Source of the DNA: Lepidostoma basale
Lineage: Eukaryota > Arthropoda > Insecta > Trichoptera > Lepidostomatidae
Length of the DNA stretch: 64,000 nucleotides
Direction of reading: 5' to 3'
NCBI GenBank assembly: GCA_022606425.2
Contig: JAHDVF020000053.1
Location: 1,795,053-1,859,052, forward strand
A program made the translations under genes and the position numbers. The notes beneath the pieces were generated by a model. It was not told the DNA's origin. It saw only the letters and a program-made list of their open reading frames with translations, and made no database searches. This document shows, one piece after another, positions 44,815-54,715 of the stretch (the stretch's first letter is position 1; each line of letters opens with the position of its first letter).

Positions 44815-45055
44815 GATGATTAAGTGTTAGCTGGAGATATTCTTACACGAACCTAAACCATTGGATTGGAAAATTAATTATTGATACTTGAAAATAGATG
44901 TCGTTTGATCTAGTGCTAGCTGGATATGTTCTTAACCGAATCTTTTCAATTAATTCTAATGCAATGATTCTAATCTCCTGGCTTGTAAATAAACAACGAT
45001 CTCGAGTCTTGTGAGAATAAATATTCAATAAGCGGCAAGACCGCGTAAATCAGGA
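44815..45055 (+). repeat. Local 240-bp repeat, copy 3 (resumes after insertions)
   Basis: AAGTGTTAGCTGGAGATATT continues the unit cut at 43978. A full unit (TATTGATACTTGAAAATAGA ... AACAACGATCTCGAGTCTTG ... AATAAGCGGCAAGACCGCGT) follows. Confidence 0.65.
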
Positions 45056-45260
45056 GGCGTCGGATTCCATTAGCGGCAGGACCGGTCAGCCTCCCATAAA
45101 TCTGGGCGGCCGTACATCAGGGCGCGGATAATGTGTTTTATTGCGGTCCCCGGCCGCACGTTTCCCTCGCCGGAGCTTTTCCTGACCGCGCGGACCGCAA
45201 CCCTGCCGTATGTCTTCGGCCGCCTGTTGCCCGCTGCCCACTGACCACCCGCTGCAAGAA
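45055..45260. other. GC-rich, CpG-rich patch
   Basis: CCGGCCGCACGTTTCCCTCG and CCTGACCGCGCGGACC. Overlapping minus frames (45397-45070) follow base composition; no domain. Confidence 0.45.
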
Positions 45261-45324
45261 TCGAATACAAACTTTACATATAAAAACAACAGATTTTTTA
45301 TAGACCCAAAAAAAAGCTGATTAC

Positions 45325-45555
45325 ACACATCTTCTTCTTCTTCTTTTTGTCCTGTCACACCTCCGTGGTGCATAGGGCCTCGAGGAATCTTCTCCACTCG
45401 CCTCTATCGCGTGCCTGATGCTTAACATCATCCCAAGTGAGGCCTGCTGCATTAACCTCGTCCTGCAGGATTCTTCTCCAGGTGGCTCTAGGTCTGCTTC
45501 GCTTTCTCTTTTCCCCCATAGGGGACCAGTCTAATGCACCCTGAGAGATGCAGAC
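45325..45555 (-). mobile_element. LINE-G 3' fragment
   Basis: Minus strand ends with VEKIPRGPMHHGGVTGQKEE and a (GAAGAA) run at 45331-45344. Upstream, AGGATTCTTCTCCAGGTGGC and CTAGGTCTGCTTCG encode the decayed SRPRATWRRIL block. Confidence 0.65.
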
Positions 45556-45626
45556 AGGGCATTACGTATTAAAGAAACGAAAAGGAAAAAAATATTACAC
45601 ACATACTACGAGGATAATAATTTGCG

Positions 45627-45725
45627 CGTTTAACCCATATAGCGCGGCTGGGTATATTTGCAGTCCAAACATATTGATTTCGATCTGCGGAAAACTATAT
45701 TTGCAGCTCATATATGATTGTATCT
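45627..45725. repeat. Dispersed repeat shared with 41430-41525
   Basis: See shared blocks at 41430; about 90 bp, same orientation. Confidence 0.45.
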
Positions 45726-45774
45726 TATGAATCTTTTTAATTGAGTTATTTACTACTAACTTTTTTATAAAATT

Positions 45775-46440
45775 ACGATGTATTTGTCTTTTTCTTTTTT
45801 ATGTACTTTGTATATACAATACTAGCTTTAAAAAAAAATTACGCATCAGACATGCTTCGGACAACCGGTTATTTTTCAGTGATACATATATAAAAATACA
45901 TATTTATAATATTATAAAATTGTTTGCAAATATGATCAGTTTTGACAGATATTATAAAGAATTTATAATATTTGTAATATGTATGTTTATATTATAAAAT
46001 GTCTTCCAGTCTCTCCACACAGGTCTGACTGAATAGACTGAGATGAGCCGGTCACGTGCAGAGGATTCCGTCATCGCGAACCCCAAAAAGATTGCTGGAG
46101 TGGCACCCGGGTGGTAGAAGATCAATTGGACGACCAAAGCTGCGATAGGAGGATGAAGTTGGGAGAGATGGAGCAAGATTGTTCCGAGTGTCAGATTGGA
46201 GGGTCGAAACGGATGACAGGAGGAGTTGGAGGCGAAAAATAGTGGAGGCTAAGTTTCGATATGGGCTGTAGGGCCATCGAAGAAGATCTTTATAATATGT
46301 ATCACTGAAGAAAGACCGGTTGTCCGAAACATTTCTGATAAGTATTTTTTTTATGTTAGTGTTGTATATACAAAGTATATAAAAAATAAAAAGATAAATT
46401 AAACATCTACAACACAAAGTATGGCGAACGTAGAAGAAAT
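45775..46440. repeat. H2 fold-back unit split by a LINE-D insertion
   Basis: Left arm TTATGTACTTTGTATATACA with the motif on minus at 45843-45888 (stem I GUAUCA/UGAUG, core CUGAAAA, GAAGC: decayed). Right arm with the motif on plus at 46299-46342 (stem I UAUCA/UGAUA, core CUGAAGA, GAAAC, UUUC), then GTGTTGTATATACAAAGTAT and CACAAAGTATGGCGAACGTA. LINE-D lies between. Confidence 0.7.
46005..46288 (+). mobile_element. LINE-D 3' fragment inside H2
   Basis: Plus-strand copy of the element at 748-1110: CTGAATAGACTGAGATGAGC, GGTCACGTGCAGAGGATTCC, TGGAGGCGAAAAATAGTGGA, ending GGGCTGTAGGGCCATCGAAG. Frame broken. Junction sequences TTTATATTATAAAATG and TTTATAATATG may be a diverged target duplication. 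Confidence 0.75.
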
Positions 46441-46444
46441 ATGA

Positions 46445-47130
46445 TGAACTCGAAAAAGTCCAGATAGCTGTCTGACCTGCAAATATAGCTAACTGCAGTT
46501 CGATGATTTTTTGACGAACTACAAATGAAGCCACCCACACAATGGGGGTTAATCTTAGAATGCAGGTAAAACTGATTAAAACGTGACATTTATTCAGCAT
46601 GCATAATACTCGTGGTCTCTCAGGATAATCTATGATACGGACAAATGTTTTTTCCCTCACATTCCCAGGAGAGAGCTGTTTAATCTAAAAAATGTATTAT
46701 CACAGGAAATGTTCCAGGCAGGAAAGGTAGAGGCAGATCTCCTGCGCGGTGGTGAGATCAGATTAACCTCTCCCAGAGTATGGACGCACGGGTGCGTCCA
46801 GTAGAAAAAAGTCTCAAAGGAGTACGCACTCACCGACGCGTTCGCGCCTATGGTTCAATCGCAGTCTGATTTATATCAAATATATGTTTTTTTTGACATC
46901 TATGGATTTTGTCGCGTACTTTTACAAATATTTAAAGTGGTTCCCTACATTACCGAACTGAAAATTTAAACAACAAATTATCTGTGACGTCATTCGATAT
47001 TCCTCATAGAGTGACAACCATTTGCCACGAGAACTCACCCCCCAGATACAGTTAAGTAAAAAAAACTCACTAGAGGAGAGGTTAATGATATGACTGGGCG
47101 AGACCTTTACTCGGTGGTGTATCTTAATAA
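46445..47130. other. Gene-free stretch
   Basis: Contains a GC-richer patch at 46690-46860 (GGTAGAGGCAGATCTCCTGC ...). The 202-residue minus frame (46660-46052) runs antisense through H2 and LINE-D and is not a gene. Confidence 0.4.
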
Positions 47131-47134
47131 TCAA

Positions 47135-47215
47135 ACCATCTTAATGATCCTTTCATTATTTTGTTCATAACACTTTCATTCGCAAGGCATTCACTTCTTA
47201 TATACTCGTATATAC
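47135..47215 (-). mobile_element. LINE-A scrap
   Basis: CAAACCATCTTAATGATCCT, TTCATTATTTTGTTCATAAC, ACTTTCATTCGCAAGGCATT: antisense of SECGANDGVMNKIMKGSLR. Confidence 0.7.
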
Positions 47216-47228
47216 AAAAACAACTCGT

Positions 47229-47500
47229 ATGTATAATCTGAAAATAATATTGACGTTGAAGTTGGCACTGGCACATTGCGTATTTATCGACGATCCTGGA
47301 TCTAACAGAATATGTATTTTAGAATTGAGCAAACCTAAACACCCAGATGGTTATTACGGATGCAACACACGTGCTCATTATATGCAAGGACGTTTTTGCC
47401 ACACGTGTCGTGACGGAAAAATCAACATTCCGAACAGAAGCATTCGACTCAAGGATTTCCATGTATTTTTTAATTCCAAGAGATTTTTCTTAAAAGAGAA
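47229..47500 (+). other. Unexplained open frame with a Cys-rich segment
   Basis: The frame from ATG 47229 opens with a hydrophobic stretch (LKIILTLKLALAHCVFI), then a segment with NRICILELSKPKHPDGYYGC and MQGRFCHTCRDGK. It is more GC-balanced than its flanks and is not a family I recognise. It runs past 47585 into LINE-A sequence in a non-LINE frame, so the last part at least is spurious. It could be a small secreted-protein exon or chance. Confidence 0.25.
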
Positions 47501-47584
47501 TTTCGCGTGCACACTGCAATTTATTCACATAATGTTAATTATTTATATTTTACGTTATTTTAATTGTTTAGGAAATTATGTTCA

Positions 47585-47757
47585 TTATCAAATGGTATCG
47601 TCGCGTGAGGAGTCGAAGAAATCTATAGGTGCGCATGACACGATGTATAAATATTGAGGAAGCTAGGAAAGTATGTCACGAAAGAACAGTGTGGCAGTCA
47701 ATTATTTCTGCCTACCCCTTCTGGGAGACGGCGTGATACTTAGTTAGTTAGTTTCAT
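47585..47757 (+). mobile_element. LINE-A 3' fragment
   Basis: GTCGCGTGAGGAGTCGAAGA, GCATGACACGATGTATAAAT, GGCAGTCAATTATTTCTGCC, CCCCTTCTGGGAGACGGCGT and a GTTAGTTAGTT tail. Confidence 0.78.
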
Positions 47758-47989
47758 TTGTGCATATCTCTCCAGGCTTTATATAGATATTAAAACTTAA
47801 TTTAGTTATTTGCATTAATTTTCTAATGAAATCATTTTATATATTCAATGTATAAAATACCATCATATCCATTTTGAAATTAAACATAATTAAAAAAAAA
47901 TTAATTCGTATTTCTAGAACAGCATTCGTGTTTATTAATTAAAAAGTGCAATTCTGACATTATTTAACGAGTATAATTAATTATTAATG

Positions 47990-48735
47990 ATCTGATGATG
48001 AATGTTAATAAGTCCAAGGTAATGATTTTTGAAAAGGAAGAAACCATGACAGTCTGCAACATTAGCGTGAATGGTGAAAACTTGGAGCAAGTAGTTGAGT
48101 ATGTGTATTTAGGTAGTATGTTTACAAGAGATGGGAGAGTGGAGAGGGATATTGAAAGAAGGGTTGGGGCAGGCAACAAAGTGAATGGTGCACTTAAAGT
48201 TGTCATCGCAAACAAAAACCTATCCAAAAAGCTAGAATGGCAGTGCACAATGGTGTTCTTCTACCGACCCTTACGTATGGAAGCGAAGCATGGAACTGGC
48301 AAAGGAAGGATGAAAGTAGAATAAATGCAGTAGAAATGAGATCTCTTAGCCGAATGTGTGGATATTCTGTGTATGATAGAGTGTCGAATGAAAATATAAG
48401 AAGTGAATGCGGTGCGAATGATGGTGTCATGAACAAAATAATGAAAGGATCATTAAGATGGTTTGGACATATGGAAAGAATGAATGAAGAAAGAATGGTA
48501 AAAAAATTATATGTTAATGATGTAAATGGTACCAGAAATAAAGGAAGACCGAGGAAAACGTGGCACGATCAAATAAATCAAATATTGAATGTCGGCCATG
48601 TGAGGAGTCAGAGAAATCGACGCACGTGCATGACACGATGTATGAATGTTGAGGAAGCGAGAGAAATATATCAGGAAAGAAAGGTGTGGCAGTCCATTAT
48701 TTCTGCCTACCCCTTGATGGTTAGTTATTTAGTTA
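47990..48735 (+). mobile_element. LINE-A, longest coding copy (RT tail to 3' end)
   Basis: Starts at MMNVNKSKVMIFEKEE, just after the FADD block of the RT palm, then VVEYVYLGSMFTRDGRVERD and NGALKVVIANKNLSKK. A 1-bp deletion near 48230 shifts frame; the second frame (48237-48773) goes from MAVHNGVLLPTLTYGSEAWN through the complete C-terminus. Identity to 11597-12175 is very high. The terminus (CCCCTTGATGGTTAGTTA) lacks the CGGGGAGACGGCG block. About 745 bp, 5'-truncated. Confidence 0.9.
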
Positions 48736-48774
48736 TAATTAATTTATTTGTAAAGCATAATTTCCTTCTTTGAC

Positions 48775-49110
48775 TTTTTGGTGATGTCATGCAATATTTA
48801 TATAATAATTTCTACAAGTAATGGGTTAAATGTGAAAATTGTATACTTTGATAATGAAAACAAAAGAGGAGAAGTAAGAAAATACAATAACAGTGTTACA
48901 TCGATTCGTATTTTCTACATATTGGAACTTGATATTCTACGAAACGTGATGTCACCATATACTGTATTAATCTGCTCATAAATAAATATTCTGGAGAACA
49001 ATAAAATGCCACTAACGAAATCAGTCAGAAAGCTATGTTCATATTATAAATATCATTTTATTTTTAAACAATAATACTTAATTAGTTCTATATAGTTTTA
49101 AAAATGATGT
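48775..49110. other. Gene-free AT-rich stretch
   Basis: Nothing recognised. Confidence 0.35.
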
Positions 49111-49116
49111 TCAACA

Positions 49117-49160
49117 ATCTTTTAATTATGTCCTAGCAAGGCGAAATATGTCACGCCCTA
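49117..49160 (+). repeat. H3 motif
   Basis: UUUUAAUUAUGUCCUAGCAA GGCGAAAUAUGUCAC: stem II (G)UCCU/AAGGC partly paired, GAAA and GUC kept. Confidence 0.5.
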
Positions 49161-49267
49161 ATAATAACACTTATGAAAAATTGATATTTTCACAAATATG
49201 TTATATTTTATATACAGTTTACTTCATAATTCAATAAACAATGAATTTGTTGTGATCTTTTTTTAAA

Positions 49268-49532
49268 TAGTCCATTGTTTTGGCCGAAACACTTTGATAC
49301 CTTAACATTTCAAAAGTGTTAAATTAAAGTAACTTTGTTTTTTGTATCACAATCATATTTTATTTTACGCGACAGCTGTTTCATTAACCCATGCTGACAC
49401 CATCAGGTGTTATAATAATATATCAAATGTCAAATTTTCGTGATATTTAGAATCTTTATGTGTATTTGTAAAATAAAATACAATAGTGATACACAAACAA
49501 AGTTATTTTAATTTAACAGTTTTAAGATGTTT
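49268..49532. repeat. P1 fold-back element with H1 arm
   Basis: TAGTCCATTGTTTTGGCCGA left end, H1 motif on minus at 49368-49417 (CUGAUGG core, GUCAGC..GUUAAU, GAAACAGCUGUC), right arm ACAAAGTTATTTTAATTTAA. Confidence 0.75.
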
Positions 49533-49624
49533 TTTTGCTAAGGTTCGTTGCATAAAAAAATCAACTGCAATATATGATTGTGTACCGTAAATGGTTTTTT
49601 GACAAAGATGTGAAACTCCATATT

Positions 49625-49860
49625 AAATCTGTTTGATGTGTTTTTGGGTAATACCGTGTGATAACTCCTTCTCGACCGACGTTTCGGGGATCGTTGAGTC
49701 ATCTTCAGGGTAATAAGGTTACCCTGAAGATGGAGACTGCAACGATTTCCGAAACGTCGGTTGAGAAGGAGTTATCACACGGTGTTACCCAAAAACACAT
49801 TAAACATATTGCTGCCAACCGTGAAAATCTACGCAATTATTCGATATTAAATCATTAATA
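49625..49860. repeat. H5 fold-back repeat, near-complete palindrome
   Basis: Left GGGTAATACCGTGTGATAAC, TCCTTCTCGACCGACGTTTC; right GAAACGTCGGTTGAGAAGGA, GTTATCACACGGTGTTACCC. Motifs: minus 49666-49710 (CUGAAGA, shortened stem II, GAAAC) and plus 49719-49770 (CUGAAGA, U, GGAGA..UUUCC, GAAAC, GUCGGUU). The 3' end CTGCCAACCGTGAAAATCTA is shared with 55405-55646. Confidence 0.78.
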
Positions 49861-49864
49861 CGAA

Positions 49865-49935
49865 TGAAAACGTTTATTTTCTAGAAGTTATAAACATTTG
49901 ATAATGCCTTAGCAAGGCACTTCTAGAAAACAGAT
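49865..49935 (+). repeat. H3 repeat, GAAAC deleted
   Basis: AUUUGAUAAUGCCUUAGCAA GGC has a perfect GCCUU/AAGGC stem II, but the sequence jumps to ACTTCTAGAAAACAGATG, removing the catalytic GAAA. Confidence 0.55.
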
Positions 49936-50079
49936 GTTATAATCATATATGTCCATAAATATTATTAAAGTATAGCAGGGTAATTGTAAATATATTATTA
50001 TAATAGCAATTAATTTAGATAAAAGCGCCCGCCTTTGAAAAAGGAACTATTAGATTATTCATCGCAATAGGTTACTTCG

Positions 50080-50290
50080 GACGTGGTACCGTCATCATAA
50101 GGTAATGTCCGGCCGCCCTAGAACAACCGTCCCGCCCCCGCCTCCGCCCGCCGGATACTGCCGGACGAGGTGACCTGCGACCCCGCCCATTACCCGCGAT
50201 TATTTTCGGGGGAAAACGGACACTTTGGGGAAACAATAAGACGGTCCGCCCATAGGGGGCATTCCTACATATGTCTACAATCAAGGGTGT
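50080..50290. other. GC-rich, CpG-rich patch
   Basis: CCGCCCCCGCCTCCGCCCGC and neighbours. The minus frame of 84 residues follows composition; no domain. Confidence 0.5.
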
Positions 50291-50449
50291 AATTGTTTTA
50301 TCAAAACTCTGTCCAGAATCGTTCAAATGGTTTTAAAAAAACCTTAACATTTAATAAACCTTAAATTTAATGTAGTTGTTAAACTTAAAGAATATTTTTT
50401 TATGTGTTAATAAATTTCAGGTGTTAACACTAGTATTCCATCATAACGA

Positions 50450-50625
50450 ATGTTTTATTAATTAAAACGCTGTTTTTTTTCAGTTGATTTTTCTATGTAT
50501 TGTATGTTTCGTATACCTTCATCAGGAGAACAATATAAACTAGATTTATATCCTTCTCCCGATGATGAAGGTAACAGTTAACCCTTCGAAATATATCGAG
50601 AAAATCAAAATTGAAAATGGATTGG
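50450..50625. repeat. H4 fold-back repeat with two divergent motifs
   Basis: Minus 50490-50535: CUGAUGA intact with UUCUC before it, shortened hairpin, GAAACAUAC. Plus 50554-50602: see separate entry. Flanks TTTTCAGTTGATTTTTCTAT and ATCGAGAAAATCAAAATTGA are inverted. Confidence 0.7.
50554..50602 (+). ncRNA. Hammerhead ribozyme candidate (H4), second-best copy
   Basis: Stem I: UUCUC (50554-50558) with GAGAA (50598-50602), 5 bp. Core CCGAUGA at 50559-50565 (U4 to C). Extra U at 50566. Stem II: GAAGG (50567-50571) with CCUUC (50583-50587). GAAA at 50588-50591. Stem III: AU with AU around a 2-nt loop (50591-50596). Predicted cleavage after C50597. The U4C change would be expected to lower activity. 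Confidence 0.72.
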
Positions 50626-50834
50626 TGTTCCATAATCATTCATTTAAAAAATCAGACACTTAAAAAAATATATTTGCCAAAACAATGATATTTGTAATCT
50701 CCGTATTAAATATTAAGGATTATGTATTATACTTATTCCAGAATTCTTAAATGATATACTTCGCCTTGCCTCTGCATTTTCAAATATAAATATAATGAAA
50801 ATAAATAAAAAAATTGAAAATCTTTTAAAAAAAT

Positions 50835-51085
50835 CTTCTTCTTTCCGTGTCCTGTCAGGTCTCTCCAACGTTGACTATCACCCTTGAGTAGGCCTCCCCG
50901 TCCTGGGCAGCTCGGAACAGCTCCCCCACGGTCCTCAGCCCCGTCCACTCTCAGATGTTCCTCAGCCAGGAAACCCGCCTTCTCCCAACACCTCGTCGAC
51001 CCTCAATCTTACCCTCCAAGATCAGATATAACATGGCCCAAGTAGGACACCTTACGGACTTTGAAGTTGCTCAGCAACTCTCTGT
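50835..51085 (-). mobile_element. LINE-H C-terminal fragment
   Basis: Minus strand: GAEDRGGAVPSCPGRGGLLK, GDSQRWRDLTGHGKK at the end. Upstream, AGGTCCTACTTGGGCCATGT and CTCCAAGATTGAGGGTCGAC encode the usual YLGHV and RRGVGRRR blocks. Moderately GC-rich; stops present. Confidence 0.65.
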
Positions 51086-51089
51086 CAAC

Positions 51090-51245
51090 TCTGGCTCTAT
51101 GGAAACATATATTTAGTTCAAATACATTGATGTCTGTGTCTTTGGCCGGTTTTGGCAGCTCACTGTCATCTTCTGGGCACCAGAAGATTTACATTATTTT
51201 TTTTTCATTATTTACAATGAACTTCGGACATGAAATTTCAAATCC
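51090..51245. repeat. H6 repeat with motif on minus strand
   Basis: Minus 51146-51190: CAGAAGA, U, GACAGUGAGCUGCC (stem partly lost), AAAAC, CGGCC. Flanks TTTTTTTTCATTATTTACAA match 11010-11035. Confidence 0.6.
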
Positions 51246-51318
51246 TTTCTTACATTATTTTTCTTATTTTTTCTTATTTTTTTTTTACCAATTATTGTAG
51301 ACAATTTTTTATTTTTAG

Positions 51319-51497
51319 CTGTTATATTGATTCTCGTGACATGTGAAAGGTAGCCAATCTATCGCCATTTTATTGTCACGTGAATTCTACACCAGACCAA
51401 AGACAGTGTGACAATCACACTGCCATCGCCGGGAATCGAACCCAGAACCTTCGGCATGGAAGTCAGAGCTCCTAACCACTCTGCCACGATAGTCTTA
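51319..51497 (-). mobile_element. SINE1, reverse orientation
   Basis: ATCTATCGCCATTTTATTGT, GACAGTGTGACAATCACACT, B box GGGAATCGAACCC, head CTAACCACTCTGCCACGATA. Well preserved head; tail lost. Confidence 0.85.
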
Positions 51498-51544
51498 TAT
51501 CTTATTTTATTAGTCTTATATTACATATTAGTGCTTTACATGAC

Positions 51545-51662
51545 AAGTGCATCTTGAGGAAGCAATTTGAAAAGTATGTCAGGAAAGAAACATGTGGCAG
51601 TCCATTCTTTCTCCCTACGCCTTCGGGGAGACGGTGGGATAGTTGGATGGTTAGTTAGTTTA
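51545..51662 (+). mobile_element. LINE-A 3' end
   Basis: CTTGAGGAAGCAATTTGAAA, GGCAGTCCATTCTTTCTCCC, GCCTTCGGGGAGACGGTGGG, GATGGTTAGTTAGTTT. Confidence 0.8.
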
Positions 51663-52030
51663 TTATATAAAACATAATTTTGTTCAATTATTGTAATTCA
51701 CTTGTTTGAGTCTATCTTAACTTTAATTTCGATTAACTAGATGAACTGTTAACTCTTCATATTATTTACACTTGTGGTAACACGTAATTGGCTTTATTCT
51801 ATTGTTTATATGTGTTTTATTTATGTACTGTAATCGCTGTATTTTACTCCAAATAAATATGTAAATAACAACATTATTTTTTTTAATGTGCATTTTATAT
51901 TACGATGCCCAATTACCTTTAACGATATAATGATTAATCCAATTATTTTAATCATGATTGATGTTTTTATCTACAATATATATATTTTTAATTATCGATC
52001 CAAGCTTATCAGTTGATCACTCAAAGCATT
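51663..52030. other. Gene-free AT-rich stretch
   Basis: Nothing recognised. Confidence 0.35.
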
Positions 52031-52033
52031 CGT

Positions 52034-52075
52034 CGCACTTTAATAATGCCCTTATAAGGCGAAACATAATAAACA
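52034..52075 (+). repeat. H3 motif
   Basis: UUUAAUAAUGCCCUUAUAAG GCGAAACAUAAU: GCCUU/AAGGC stem II kept with one insertion, GAAAC intact, cleavage-site GUH lost. Confidence 0.55.
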
Positions 52076-52204
52076 ACAATAATGTTAAAACAACCTTGAT
52101 AAAAAAAAATCAAAATATGCTTTGTGAATTGTCAGTATATGACTCAAGCAACAAAGAAACTGCTGACTACTGAGCTCAAAGTCATATCACTTCATGGAGA
52201 GGTA

Positions 52205-52428
52205 TATTATTATTATTATTTTATTATTATCACAGCGTGAGACAAATCTACGTAAGGGGTAAAGCTATTATATTGATTCTCATGACTTAAAAAAATTATA
52301 GCCATTTTATAGTTCTGTGAAATCTTCACCAGACCAAAGACAAAGTGAAAATCAGACTGTCATCGCCGGAATCGTAACCAGGACCTTCAGTGAACCAGTC
52401 ATAGCTGTTGCCACTGTGCCATAAAATT
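52205..52428 (-). mobile_element. SINE1, (AAT)n type, decayed
   Basis: (ATT)n at 52205-52230, GACAAATCTACGTAAGGGGT, GACCAAAGACAAAGTGAAAA, B box CCGGAATCGTAACC (mutated), head GTTGCCACTGTGCC. Older than other copies. Confidence 0.75.
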
Positions 52429-52429
52429 C

Positions 52430-53630
52430 ATCAGATACCTGAATAAAGTTCAAATCACTAAAACATTTCTTTCAAAATATTGTCAACGCGTTTAGAATTT
52501 CAACGCGTTTAAAAAATCATGTACATACGTAAGAAGTGTTACTTCTTTGGCGTAACAAAACAAAAATAAATTTAAAAAAATCACTTAAATAATAAAATAA
52601 AAATATTGAATAAAATTAATAAAGTTTTAATAAATACGCAAAAGAAGTACAGCTTCAAAAATCTTACAAAAACATAACCTCGGTTTTTAAACACACTTTT
52701 ATATTTCAGCCGTTATTTATCATTGATGGCTAACTTCATTATGTCGCACTTTCATAACACAGTGCGTGCAGCTTTTAATTTTACCTTCATATAAACGCGC
52801 CAAAATAAGTATAACTTCAAAAAACTTTAAATAAACGTCGCTCGAAGAAGAAATTGACTCAAATGATAACATCCAAGGGAGTTGTCATATGTCACCCCGG
52901 CGGGTCAGGGGTCGCCTGTCGGCTAATTCAGATTGATAACGGATGTCCACCCCTGCTCGGTTCACCCCGAGATATATTCCTTTAAGATTACTTATTTCTT
53001 GTTCTCCCCTCTCTATCAGAGAGAGCCGAATTGTCTCAGGGCGCCTCCGTGCCCGCCCAAGGGAGGCGATTTATTTGTTGCTCTCGATTATTTGACAAGT
53101 ATTCCAAATAAGATTTAGGGAGTTCGGCTCGATGTGTTGTCCATGTCAACTAACAAACGTGTTTGATCAATTGGTGTATTTGTGCTGAGATTACTGATCA
53201 TATAAAGTGCATATAAAAAAACAGAGTTAAAGTTTTGAGACAATGAGATTGGGTCACTTCTATAACGCAATAGTAACACCATTATCATCATAGTATCCCG
53301 GCGTGTTTCCCTTTTGAAGTAGCTTGCAATCAATTATTTTAAATAAGTAATGTTTATTTAGTGTTTGGTTAAAGATAATCAAATGGTTGAAGTAAAATAG
53401 GCACTTAGTACTAAAAAAACTAATTAGGTGTGCAATTTCGTTTTATTTGATATATACGGGTAGTATATTGTAATAGAACAAAACTTCAAACTTACTTTTC
53501 TACTTAGTGCCCATTTTAAACAATTTAATTGTATTTTTAAGCCACAATATAACAATGTGGACCCCAATAAGAACTCATAATAATATTTTTAATTAATTCA
53601 AAATTGTATACACAAAACTTATTCATATTG
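52430..53630. other. Gene-free stretch with GC-richer patch at 52880-53110
   Basis: Plus frame 52933-53118 (61 residues) has no domain. Patch has unique-looking CpG-containing sequence. Confidence 0.4.
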
Positions 53631-53635
53631 TATAC

Positions 53636-53678
53636 ACAAAACACTGATGAAGGACTTCTGTGTCTGAAACACGTTTGT
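53636..53678 (+). ncRNA. H2 hammerhead-like motif
   Basis: CUGAUGA core, extra A, GGAC-UUCUGU-GUCU stem II (last pair G-U), GAAAC, ACGUU. Core and GAAA intact; stem I weak (AACA with GUUU). Confidence 0.62.
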
Positions 53679-53864
53679 TTTTTTAATTTTATTTATTTTA
53701 ATAAAATTCGTGTTGTTTACAAAGTTTAAAACATTATTCATTAATATAATAATTTGGTTAAGATTGTAGAATTTTGTGTTACAGCAATGTTACTGCAATT
53801 TTTCTTAAATACTTATTTAAAAAAAAATTAAAAACGTTGTATTTTTACAACATTTTAATGCACT

Positions 53865-53912
53865 TTATGCAAACATGTTTCTGACTGTAAACGTCCTAAG
53901 GTATACACATTT
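53865..53912 (-). repeat. H2 remnant
   Basis: Minus: CCUUAGGACGUUUACAGUCA GAAACAUGU: GGAC..GUC hairpin and GAAACAUGU remain, CUGANGA lost. Confidence 0.4.
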
Positions 53913-54345
53913 CTTCAATAAAATGATACAAAATGGTTATTTATATACTTCATGAAATGGGGTGGGTTTACTCTATAAGTAAGGGTATGATTTAATTTGA
54001 ATTTTTAGAAACGAAGTTATTTTTTTCTGGATATTCATATAAAATATTGATTATTTAAAAAATGTCTTTTAATATATTAAATATTCAGATGTTGAATTAT
54101 ATATTTCTGTTATAATATTTTTTATTATTTACAAGTCATAACCGATATACATATCTGATTGATTAAACCTCCATGGAAAACATCTTAAACGCTGAATGTA
54201 TACAGTGTATACTCGTGTTAGTAAACAATTCGAAATCAAATTTAATTTACCGTACGGGAGTAGTCTAGATACTGAACAAGATTGACATCTGGTTCTAGGT
54301 ACATATCGTCGTATCTAGCTTAACAAAGTGTACTTGCACCCTTAA
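53913..54345. other. Gene-free AT-rich stretch
   Basis: Nothing recognised. Confidence 0.35.
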
Positions 54346-54349
54346 TATA

Positions 54350-54715
54350 ACTAACTAACCATCACGATGCAACGAACGCCACAATGTTCTGTCCTGACAT
54401 ACTTCTCTCGCTTCCTCTACATTCATACATCTTGTCATGCACGCACGTCGATTTCTCCAACTCCTTACATGACCGACATTTAATATTTGATTGATTTGAT
54501 CGTGCAACGTTTTCCTTGGCCTTCCTTTATTTCTAACTCCATTCACGCCATTAACATATACCTTCTTTACCATACCAAACGATCTTAATGACCCTTTCAT
54601 TATTTTGTTCATTACATTTTCATTCGCACCACATTCACGTCTTATACTTGCATTTGATACTCTGTCATATACAGATTTGCCACACATTCGTCTTAGAGAT
54701 CTCATTTCTTAGTTT
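54350..54715 (-). mobile_element. LINE-A 3' fragment, open frame
   Basis: Minus frame 54705-54355: MRSLRRMCGKSVYDRVSNAS, GANENVMNKIMKGSLRSFGM with an internal deletion (the HMERMNEER segment is lost), VNGVRNKGRPRKTLHDQ, CMTRCMNVEEAREVCQDRTL. Terminus CTAACTAACCATCACG then deletion. Distinct subgroup from 11597. Confidence 0.85.

Noticed and set aside
46052..46660. 202-residue minus-strand frame
   Set aside because: Runs antisense through LINE-D and H2 repeats.
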